Position numbers and translations under genes: made by a program | The notes under the pieces: generated by a model | The model's database searches: none | Told to the model about the DNA's origin: nothing | The model's input: only the letters and a program-made list of their open reading frames with translations | Origin: JBBITW01 sp037440525 | Lineage (GTDB): Bacteria; Desulfobacterota; BSN033; UBA1163 | Length of the DNA: 11,439 nt | Assembly: GCA_037440525.1 (NCBI GenBank) | Contig: JBBITW010000117.1 | Span: forward strand, 1 to 11,439 | Direction: 5' to 3' | In this document: in pieces, positions 1 through 5,387 of the stretch | How the letters are laid out: each line of letters starts with the position of its first letter | Position numbering within the stretch: the first letter of the stretch is position 1

Positions 1-15
1 AAAGTCATTTCCCCT

Positions 16-34
16 CACCCCCTTATTGGGGGTG
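16..34. repeat. GC-rich hairpin at the left edge
   Basis: CACCCCC (16-22) and GGGGGTG (28-34) form a perfect 7-bp stem around a 5-base TTATT loop. No T-run follows on either strand, so it is not a convincing terminator. It abuts the family A element and is best read as part of the repeat cluster that fills the left end of the window. Confidence 0.5.
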
Positions 35-231
35 TGTCGTAATGTCATTCTATAGATTCCTCGCTTCGCTCGGAATGACACCACTCTGTTGTCATTTCGA
101 GGCGTTAGCCGAGAAATCTTTCCTAAGGTTCCTCGCTTCGCTCGGAATGACAGAGAAAGGAGACTCGGAATGACAGAGAAAGGAGACTCGGAATGACAAA
201 CATGGTATACACCTCATTGCGACACAGCCTC
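31..231. repeat. Composite inverted-repeat element, family A, copy 1
   Basis: The left tip TGTGTCGTAATG (33-44) is matched by the inverted right tip CATTGCGACACA (215-226), with one mismatch. Between the tips lie several copies of the CCTCGCTTCGCTCGGAATGAC repeat (forward at 60-80 and 131-151, a degenerate inverted copy at 91-118) and a 23-bp tandem array. A second copy sits at 10094-10270; bases 129-205 here and 10168-10244 there are identical over 77 bases. No open reading frame of note lies inside. The pattern is that of a non-autonomous, MITE-like intergenic repeat, but no transposase is visible to confirm mobility. Confidence 0.7.
144..197. repeat. 23-bp tandem repeat inside family A copy 1
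   Basis: Two full 23-bp units (144-166 and 167-189), each starting GGAATGACAGAGAAAGGAG and ending ACTC, are followed by a partial unit, GGAATGAC (190-197). The unit appears to be an amplified tail of the flanking CTCGGAATGAC repeat. The same array in the same phase and copy number recurs at 10183-10236. Confidence 0.85.
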
Positions 232-312
232 AAGACCCCAAGGGAAGAGAATTAAGGTGAAGGGGATAAGCTCCTGCCGACGGGTAGGCGAAGGCCTTTC
301 AACCCCACATTG

Positions 313-335
313 CCTCCCCTTATTTTAAGGGGAGG
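313..335. repeat. Perfect 10-bp hairpin repeat
   Basis: CCTCCCCTTA (313-322) and TAAGGGGAGG (326-335) are perfectly complementary around a 3-base loop. The surrounding stretch 232-360 has no gene. It also holds a weaker CCTGCC/GGTAGG hairpin near 282-297 and reads as degraded intergenic repeat. No T-tract follows, so a terminator function is not supported. Confidence 0.6.
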
Positions 336-381
336 TATGGAGAGGTTAATTACTTAAGGATTTTTTCAGAGGTCTCATAAA

Positions 382-602
382 GAGAGCTCTGAAAAAATCA
401 TTGAAAGACTGGGGAGGAAGGTTCCAAACCCTTCGAATGCGGACATTGAGAATGTAGATTGCTTACAATCGCTTAAGAGAAAATCAAGCATTTTCAGGGT
501 ATTAATCATTGGTGCTAAACTATTAAAGGTATCCGCTCGAAGGCTTTTTCACCTCCCTCCCCAGTCCAAAAGTTTATTTTTAAATACTTTTTCAGAGGTC
601 TC
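382..602. repeat. MITE-like element, family B, copy 1 (221 bp)
   Basis: The outer tips GAGAGCTCTGAAAA (382-395) and TTTTCAGAGGTCTC (589-602) are inverted repeats with one mismatch. A stronger inner pair begins at ACTGGGGAGG (408) and ends at CCTCCCCAGT (to 565); it continues inward as CCTTCGAATGCGGA against TCCGCTCGAAGG. The middle (about 435-525) is AT-rich with no credible reading frame. A second copy, cut by the window edge, starts at 11276 and is mostly identical from the left tip to CGCTCGAAGGC. A 20-base sequence, TTTTTCAGAGGTCTCATAAA, occurs at both 362-381 and 588-607. The left copy is thus a leftover right end of another element, or a duplication flanking this one. Confidence 0.7.
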
Positions 603-613
603 ATAAAATAGTC

Positions 614-642
614 TTGATAGATCAATTGAATATGACTATAAT
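614..642 (+). promoter_or_regulatory. Strong sigma-70 promoter of the antitoxin gene
   Basis: TTGATA (614-619) and a perfect TATAAT (637-642) are separated by exactly 17 bases, which predicts a transcript start near 649. The first possible TTG start codon in the reading frame (614) is the -35 box itself, so translation cannot begin there. Confidence 0.75.
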
Positions 643-649
643 AGTCATA
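631..649 (+). promoter_or_regulatory. Palindromic operator overlapping the -10 box
   Basis: TATGACTAT (631-639) and ATAGTCATA (641-649) form a perfect 9-bp inverted repeat around one central A. It covers the -10 hexamer and the expected transcript start. Phd/YefM antitoxins typically bind such palindromes in their own promoters and repress themselves, so autoregulation by the downstream gene product is the natural inference. Confidence 0.65.
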
Positions 650-673
650 AAAATTAGAGGGAAAGTAATAACA

Positions 674-976
674 ATGAAGAGGGCAGGCGTTTCAAAATTA
701 AAGACATACTTGAGCGAATATCTAAATCAAGTCAAGGCCGGAAATGAGGTGTTGATTACTGATCGGGGTAAACCCGTGGCTCGACTTTTACCTGTCTTAC
801 GAACGAAAACCACGAAAGATTCTTTAATCACAATGGAAAAGCAGGGTTTGATCAAACTTGGGGCGGGTAAGCTTCCAAAAGTTTTTTGGTCCATGCCGAG
901 ACCAAAAGATCCCAAAGGGCTTGTCTTGAAAGCCCTTCTTGAAGAAAGAGAGGCCCTAAAGAGAGGGATTGGGTGA
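674..976 (+). CDS. Phd/YefM-family antitoxin (prevent-host-death type), apparently without a toxin
   Basis: The product is about 100 residues. The N-terminal half (MKRAGVSKLKTYLSEYLNQV, then GNEVLITDRGKPVARLLPV) is the Phd/YefM signature: a short helix-rich DNA-binding and dimer domain followed by the strand pair 'vlITdrGkPVArL'. The C-terminal tail (PRPKDPKGLVLKALLEERE) resembles the flexible toxin-binding tails of VapB/Phd antitoxins. ATG 674 is chosen because AGAGGG lies about 12 bases upstream, because family members begin at this point, and because the in-frame TTG 614 falls in the promoter. In known systems the antitoxin neutralises a PIN- or Doc-type toxin and represses its own operon. 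Here the next gene is an ABC transporter and the 60-base gap holds no toxin remnant, so it is an orphan or acts on a distant toxin. The family call is confident; the partner is unknown. Confidence 0.85.
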   Translation: MKRAGVSKLKTYLSEYLNQVKAGNEVLITDRGKPVARLLPVLRTKTTKDSLITMEKQGLIKLGAGKLPKVFWSMPRPKDPKGLVLKALLEEREALKRGIG

Positions 977-1001
977 AGGGAAATTCCAACCAATTTTGTT
1001 T
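968..1001 (+). terminator. Possible weak intrinsic terminator after the antitoxin gene
   Basis: ATTGG(G)T (968-974) pairs with ACCAAT (989-994), and an inner GGA/TCC pairing closes a small loop; TTTTGTTT follows (994-1001). The stem is interrupted by a bulge and the stop codon lies within it, so termination may be partial. If real, it would separate the antitoxin from the ABC genes. Confidence 0.3.
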
Positions 1002-1039
1002 AGTAATTTAAAATTCGAAATAGAGATTGGGTGTTAAAG

Positions 1040-2011
1040 ATGGCTTTAGTCATAGAGGCGGAGGGAATATTTAAGACCTTCAAATCGGGCTGGATAAGAA
1101 AGAGACATAAGGAGGCACTCAGGGGAGTAAGTCTTCAGGTTGAGAAAGGGGAGATATTCGGTATCCTCGGACCAAATGGCGCAGGGAAAACCACACTTCT
1201 CTCCATCCTCTCTACTTTACTCCTTCCAGATAGGGGTAGGGTTAAGGTCCTCGGTATTGATGGCCTCCAGGATGGAAACAGAATTCGTGAGAGGGTGAAT
1301 ATCTCGAGTGGAAATGCAAATTTTCTCTGGAGTATGACGGTCGAGGAGAACCTTCACTTCTACGGTATGCTGTATGGATTGGTTGGAAGAAAGAGAGAGG
1401 AAAGGGTAGAATCTTTGATCGAAATTTTCGAGATGAAGGAATATAGAGACATTCCTTTTGATCAGCTCTCCACGGGGATGAAACAGAGGCTCTCATTGGC
1501 CAAATCTTTACTCAATGATCCGGAGATACTTTTCCTGGATGAGCCAACAGTTGGACTTGACCCGGATGTATCTATTCGAATCCGACAGATGATCCTCAAA
1601 ATCCATAAGGAGAAGGGGATAACTGTGCTTTTAACGACACACAATATGAAGGAGGCAGAACAACTTTGCAACCGCATCGCCTTTCTGAAAGAAGGTAAGA
1701 TACTTGCAACCGGGACTTCGGATGAACTAAAAAGGATGGTTCGTATAGGGGATGTGGTTAAGATTGAATATAAGGGGTCTATTGTGGAGGACGATTTATT
1801 ACATGCAGATGGAGTTATAAATTTTTCGCTCTCTGATAACCTCTGCGAAATCATTTTGGATGATGGTGAGACGAGATTGGGAAACATATTGGCAATGATC
1901 TCTCAGGGCGGGGCAAAGATTAAAAAGGTCACTTTAGGACAGACGGATTTAGAAGATGTCTTTATCGAATTTGCAAAAGGTGTTGATTCAGATATGGGCC
2001 TTTGTGATTAA
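1040..2011 (+). CDS. ABC-2 type exporter, ATP-binding protein
   Basis: This cytoplasmic ATPase subunit powers the membrane protein encoded next. Counting from a GTG at 1031, Walker A is GPNGAGKTT (47-55), the signature loop LSTGMKQR (146-153), Walker B ILFLDEP (166-172), the D-loop GLDP (175-178) and the H-loop His 204. A C-terminal extension of about 90 residues ending LEDVFIEFAKG is typical of DrrA/NatA-like exporter ATPases. The usual Q-loop glutamine is absent: the corresponding region reads SSGNANFLWSMTVEENL, with Gly/Asn where Gln is expected. Related exporter ATPases also deviate here. ATG 1040 is preferred over GTG 1031, which adds only three residues; neither has a strong Shine-Dalgarno. 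The substrate cannot be read from sequence; lipid, polysaccharide or drug export are all possible. Confidence 0.9.
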   Translation: MALVIEAEGIFKTFKSGWIRKRHKEALRGVSLQVEKGEIFGILGPNGAGKTTLLSILSTLLLPDRGRVKVLGIDGLQDGNRIRERVNISSGNANFLWSMTVEENLHFYGMLYGLVGRKREERVESLIEIFEMKEYRDIPFDQLSTGMKQRLSLAKSLLNDPEILFLDEPTVGLDPDVSIRIRQMILKIHKEKGITVLLTTHNMKEAEQLCNRIAFLKEGKILATGTSDELKRMVRIGDVVKIEYKGSIVEDDLLHADGVINFSLSDNLCEIILDDGETRLGNILAMISQGGAKIKKVTLGQTDLEDVFIEFAKGVDSDMGLCD

Positions 2012-2759
2012 GAACTGGATCATGACGAGGCGTAATGTCTTCAGCTTCTTCGAGATCCTTTTCTGGCCTGTAGTGGGCTTTTTCTCAATAGGCCTTTTGA
2101 CGAACTTCCTCAGTTTGAATATAAATACGGGTGGTTTCATACTCATTGGGATTATTTCGATGAGTGTGATCCAGGTCTGTCAGATTGATGTTGCAGAAGC
2201 CCTTCTCTATGACCTCTGGGCAAAATCGATGAAACATCTCTTCATCGCCCCGATTCATCCATTTCAAATTTTCCTCGGTTCCTGGTTCATTGGAATCATA
2301 AGAGCTTTTATTGTCTTTCTCCTGCTTTCCATTTTTAGCTTTTTTGCATTTGGATATGACTTTTTTAAACCCGGTATCCTATCACTCACTCTCTTTCTTT
2401 CAGGGCTTTTTATGACATCCGCTTCTGTGGGTATTGCAGTATGTATACTGGTACTTGTATTCGGATATAAGGCAGAGGTTGCCGCATGGTCTTTAAGCAG
2501 TTTGATGTCACTTATCTGTGGGATCTATTACCCAATATCCATCCTTCCTTTCCCACTACCAGAGATTGCGAGGGCAATTCCCCTTACCTACTTTTTAGAA
2601 TATTTTCGTTCTTTCTATGGGTTTGAAGAAGAAATTGGTAATCTTCTCTTCTGGGGTTTTTTATTGGCAGGGCTATATCTTTTGATTGAGGGGATCCTTT
2701 TTAAGATTGTCCTTCATCGCGCAAGAAGGACAGGACTTCTGCTAAAGCTTTCAGAATAA
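1956..2759 (+). CDS. ABC-2 type transporter permease
   Basis: This integral inner-membrane protein of 267 residues has about six hydrophobic segments (roughly 29-50, 59-79, 105-127, 139-165, 173-195, 230-253), the usual size and topology of an ABC-2 permease. The N-terminal amphipathic stretch with WAFVIKNWIMTRRN before the first membrane span and the late GIYYPISILP...AIPLTYFLEYFR region are characteristic of the family. Its start overlaps the ATPase gene by 56 bases, implying translational coupling. The overlap is long, and later starts (GTG 1980, ATG 2022) are possible, but they would remove part or all of the conserved N-terminal helix. Two such subunits with two ATPases would form the exporter. 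Confidence 0.88.
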   Translation: MSLSNLQKVLIQIWAFVIKNWIMTRRNVFSFFEILFWPVVGFFSIGLLTNFLSLNINTGGFILIGIISMSVIQVCQIDVAEALLYDLWAKSMKHLFIAPIHPFQIFLGSWFIGIIRAFIVFLLLSIFSFFAFGYDFFKPGILSLTLFLSGLFMTSASVGIAVCILVLVFGYKAEVAAWSLSSLMSLICGIYYPISILPFPLPEIARAIPLTYFLEYFRSFYGFEEEIGNLLFWGFLLAGLYLLIEGILFKIVLHRARRTGLLLKLSE

Positions 2760-2791
2760 CTTTATCCTAATCTAATTTTTCCATACAATGA

Positions 2792-3586
2792 TCAAAGGCT
2801 CTCCCACATCTTTTTCACCTTTTCTTTGCTCAATTTGAGGTAATCCTTATCTCTGGAGAATACCTCAAGAGTAATGGTTTCATCATATGGAATATCCTTC
2901 AACTCTTTAAGGATCTTTGTAAAATCGATTATTCCAGCACCGATGGGGAGGTGATTATCTTCTTTCCCAAAATTATCATTGGCGTGGACATGGCCAATAC
3001 GATATCCATAGCGTTGAATAAATTCAGAAGACCTATTCTTTCCTCCCCCTATATTGGCATGGCCAATATCGAGGGTGAGCCGAATCTCAGGAAATTTCTC
3101 AAAGACCTCCTGAAATTCCTGTGGATGGGATAGAAAATTTGATTGGGGAAACATGTTTTCAAGACAGATTGTAAGACCAAGTCGATTTGCCTTCTTAAGG
3201 ATGGTATCAATGGATTCAAAGGCGTATCTTTTCGCCCTATCCATAACAAATTTACCAAGTCCTGTAATATAACCAGGGTGTAGAACAATTCTTTCCGCTT
3301 TCAGCTCTGCTAATGCTTCAAGGGCTTGAATGGTTTCCTGAAGGGAAACATTTCTTAAGCTCTCATAGAGATCTGCGGTAAAGAGAAAGGTTGGAAGGTG
3401 CCCCACAACTCCCATTTGATATCTTAGAAGGAGTTGCTGGATGGGTGATTTTTGTTCCAAAATTTTTTGGGGTGTGGCTTCAGGGGGATCCATTGTAATC
3501 TCTACATAATCGAAACCCAGCTCTCCAATTTCTTCAATCTCCCTGAGGATGGGTTTGATAGGGAAGTTCATAGCACCATACTTCAT
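2792..3586 (-). CDS. Sugar phosphate isomerase/epimerase-like TIM-barrel protein (AP endonuclease 2 superfamily)
   Basis: The 264-residue product fits a single xylose-isomerase-like TIM barrel. The expected metal ligands are all visible in order: His63 (VGHLPTF), His103 (VLHPG), Glu143 (CLEN), Asp173 and His176 (LDIGH), His201 and Asp204 (HVHANDN), His212 (DNHLPIGAG), Glu241 (LEVF). These are the ligands used for divalent metals in endonuclease IV and in sugar isomerases. The length and the lack of DNA-binding loops fit a sugar or polyol isomerase/epimerase better than a nuclease, but the two cannot be fully separated by eye. The start is supported by GAGG seven bases upstream of the ATG. It converges with the ABC permease gene (32-base gap), and its upstream region abuts the family C element. 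Confidence 0.8.
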   Translation of the reverse strand: MKYGAMNFPIKPILREIEEIGELGFDYVEITMDPPEATPQKILEQKSPIQQLLLRYQMGVVGHLPTFLFTADLYESLRNVSLQETIQALEALAELKAERIVLHPGYITGLGKFVMDRAKRYAFESIDTILKKANRLGLTICLENMFPQSNFLSHPQEFQEVFEKFPEIRLTLDIGHANIGGGKNRSSEFIQRYGYRIGHVHANDNFGKEDNHLPIGAGIIDFTKILKELKDIPYDETITLEVFSRDKDYLKLSKEKVKKMWESL

Positions 3587-3619
3587 AGAGAAACCTCAAT
3601 ATCCTTTTATCAGTAATAT

Positions 3620-3797
3620 CTAAATTGAGCGATTCCAGATTATCATTGCGAGGTGAAGCCGAAGTAATCTCTACAAAATTGTCATTCCGAGCGGAGCGAG
3701 GAATCTATGAGATTGCCACGCAATGACTAATAAATATCCGCCCAAATCGGCTCCATTTTTGGCGGAAAGGCTTTTAGTAAAAAATCGCTCAATTTAG
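3620..3797. repeat. MITE-like element, family C, with nested repeat (178 bp)
   Basis: Perfect 15-bp terminal inverted repeats, CTAAATTGAGCGATT (3620-3634) and AATCGCTCAATTTAG (3783-3797), bound the element. Both ends are flanked by GTAATA (3613-3618 and 3798-3803, with one extra T on the left), a possible target-site duplication. Nested inside is a second inverted repeat, TCATTGCG (3643-3650) and CGCAATGA (3719-3726), carrying a CATTCCGAGCGGAGCGAGGAATCT-type repeat (3683-3706). A hairpin TCCGCCCAAA/TTTTGGCGGA (3737-3766) follows. The element fills most of the 327-base gap between two minus-strand genes and encodes nothing recognisable. Confidence 0.65.
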
Positions 3798-3838
3798 GTA
3801 ATAATAATTTTGCCATTACATAGAAAATAAGGGTTTGA

Positions 3839-3880
3839 GGGTTAAGGCCTAAACTGGCTTCTTGAGCTTTGCCTTAACCC
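3839..3880 (-). terminator. Hairpin downstream of the DUF4332 membrane-protein gene
   Basis: GGGTTAAGGC (3839-3848) and GCCTTAACCC (3871-3880) form a perfect 10-bp stem around a 22-base loop. It lies 33 bases past the stop codon of the minus-strand gene ending at 3914. On that strand a T-rich stretch (TTATTTTCT) comes only about 10-15 bases after the stem. It may protect or loosely terminate the transcript, but it is not a canonical intrinsic terminator. Confidence 0.4.
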
Positions 3881-3913
3881 AAATATTTTCATCTTTCTGG
3901 GGTAACAAACCTT

Positions 3914-5254
3914 TTAATCCAATCCCAGGACTTGTTTCTCTGCCTCTCGAATCCAAATCTTAAGCTTTGCCTTCACGGGAATTGTTTTATTAGCAGACAC
4001 CTTTTTCATTCTCTTATAAAGTTTATCAATATCTTCTGAAGCCAGATTTGAAATTGAATTTATCCCCACCCTTTCCAAAAGTTTGAGATTTTCTATTCCC
4101 ATCCCTTTTAAAAATGCCAATTGGGCCTTTTCAATCCATTCATTGAGTTTCTCTTTTGGGACGATTAGTCTTAGGGCGAGTTCGTCTCTTTCATTTTTAT
4201 CTTTTGTTTTTAAAATGAGATCTTCGAGTGTGATTATTCCTGCCTTAGGAAGTTCATCCCGGTATCGGAGTTCAATCCAATAGGCATCTTTTAAGCGAGG
4301 ATAATAGGAATCAACGGTCTTTAGATCAATAGCCCTGAAGATTAGAATGGAAAAACCTATTATAAGGCATCCTGCCAAAATCTTTGTCATTGGTCTTGTT
4401 TTTCTTTCTAAATTAAGTCTGTAAGTAGACTCTTCCCATCCTCTTTTAAAGCGAAAAATTGAGACAAACTCATACATCACATATGCTTCCACAGCGAATG
4501 GAGGGAAACCTAAGAAGCCAAGAAATGGCATTTCAAACCCCTTTCTTTCTTCGAAGAAGGGAACTGTATAAATCCATTTGGATCGGGCCCAGAAATTCCA
4601 GAACTCCCAGAGGAGGCCACATATTAATCCAGATAGGAGTAGAAGATAGATATTTCTGACCCTTCCCTCTTCAAGCTCTTTTAAAAGAGACCTTCCACCA
4701 AATCGGTAATTGAAAGGTTCGAGCAGAAAAATAAACCCCACCCAGATTAAAGAAAAGAAGTAGCGGGGAATGAGAATCGATGAAACAAGACAAATTACAC
4801 CTAATAGAATTAGAAGATTATGTTTTTCTACAGGTATTATAATCTTTTTTATCCTTGCTTTCTTAAAAATTCCAATGGATTCCAATAATTCTTTAGTCTC
4901 AAACAATCCTGGGAGGACAGTTCCATAGGCTATGGCATAGCCAAGCCATCTTTCAATTATGGAATGGGGGATATTGATATAATACCAGTTCTTTAAAGAA
5001 AGGTTTGCAGCCTCAAAAATTAGCCAGATAAAGATTGACCATGGAATCATGAGAAAGAATTCCCTGGTTCTATTGATGATTAATGAATTTCCCTTTATAC
5101 GATAGATTATCCCATCAATGGTAAGAATGTAGGACCACCATGCGAAACAGTAAAACCAGCTATAGAATGGTTCTACCTTTTTCAGGTGGAGGATTTCTGA
5201 AAGTAATAAAAAGATGAGACCTATGAAACCATGGATAGGAAGTCTATATTTCAT
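3914..5254 (-). CDS. Multi-pass membrane protein with C-terminal DUF4332 (helix-hairpin-helix-like) domain
   Basis: From ATG 5254 the product has 446 residues. The first ~310 are very hydrophobic with about eight or nine membrane spans (for example near 6-24, 30-50, 66-86, 146-180, 202-218, 248-268, 292-308). A striking conserved-looking stretch runs LWEFWNFWARSKW (215-227), then FEMPFLGFLGFPPFAVEAY (240-258). After the last span, residues ~337-444 match the layout of DUF4332: two helix-hairpin-helix-like units, with AGIITLEDLI...LNEWIEKAQL, then LKGMGIENLKLLERVGINS...IWIREAEKQ. Such units often bind DNA or protein. I do not recognise the membrane part. An in-frame GTG at 5272 adds six residues; neither start has a good Shine-Dalgarno. 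It is divergent from the DUF4301 gene across ~115 bases. Confidence 0.8.
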   Translation of the reverse strand: MKYRLPIHGFIGLIFLLLSEILHLKKVEPFYSWFYCFAWWSYILTIDGIIYRIKGNSLIINRTREFFLMIPWSIFIWLIFEAANLSLKNWYYINIPHSIIERWLGYAIAYGTVLPGLFETKELLESIGIFKKARIKKIIIPVEKHNLLILLGVICLVSSILIPRYFFSLIWVGFIFLLEPFNYRFGGRSLLKELEEGRVRNIYLLLLSGLICGLLWEFWNFWARSKWIYTVPFFEERKGFEMPFLGFLGFPPFAVEAYVMYEFVSIFRFKRGWEESTYRLNLERKTRPMTKILAGCLIIGFSILIFRAIDLKTVDSYYPRLKDAYWIELRYRDELPKAGIITLEDLILKTKDKNERDELALRLIVPKEKLNEWIEKAQLAFLKGMGIENLKLLERVGINSISNLASEDIDKLYKRMKKVSANKTIPVKAKLKIWIREAEKQVLGLD

Positions 5255-5302
5255 TGTATGATAATTTAGCACATCCTAAATATTTTAACAATTTTCATTA
5301 TC

Positions 5303-5332
5303 TCATTTCAGGACCTTTTCAGAGATCTCTGA
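5303..5332. repeat. Solo end of family B element with 14-bp palindrome
   Basis: On the minus strand GAGATCTCTGAAAAGGTCC (followed by TGAAATGA) matches the tip of the family B copy at 11276 with two differences over 27 bases, but the rest of the element is missing. The outer edge extends to a perfect palindrome, TCAGAGATCTCTGA (5319-5332). It lies in the divergent promoter region between the DUF4332 membrane-protein and DUF4301 genes, so it may also act as an operator. Confidence 0.55.
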
Positions 5333-5340
5333 TGATAAAC

Positions 5341-5369
5341 TTGACATTGCTTCAAATCGTCGTTATTTA
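5341..5369 (+). promoter_or_regulatory. Probable promoter of the DUF4301-lipoprotein operon
   Basis: TTGACA (5341-5346) and TATTTA (5364-5369) are 17 bases apart. The -35 is perfect and the -10 is poor. The predicted start would fall very close to the Shine-Dalgarno GGGAGG (5374-5379), giving a very short leader, which lowers confidence. The region resembles that at 10313-10341. Confidence 0.4.
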
Positions 5370-5387
5370 AAAAGGGAGGACTAAAAT

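Noticed and set aside
144..197. Short tandem repeats resembling a mini CRISPR array
   Set aside because: The 23-bp units are directly adjacent with no unique spacers, and no cas gene is present.
614..673. An N-terminal extension of the antitoxin from TTG 614
   Set aside because: The TTG is the -35 box, and the extension spans the -10 box and operator. ATG 674 has a Shine-Dalgarno and matches the family's N-terminus.
977..1030. A toxin gene remnant after the antitoxin
   Set aside because: The stretch is too short and shows no PIN, Doc or RelE-like sequence in any frame.
1242..1887. Minus-strand open frames inside the ABC ATPase gene (84 and 141 codons)
   Set aside because: They lie antisense to a clear, motif-rich gene, resemble no protein family, and have no independent start signals.
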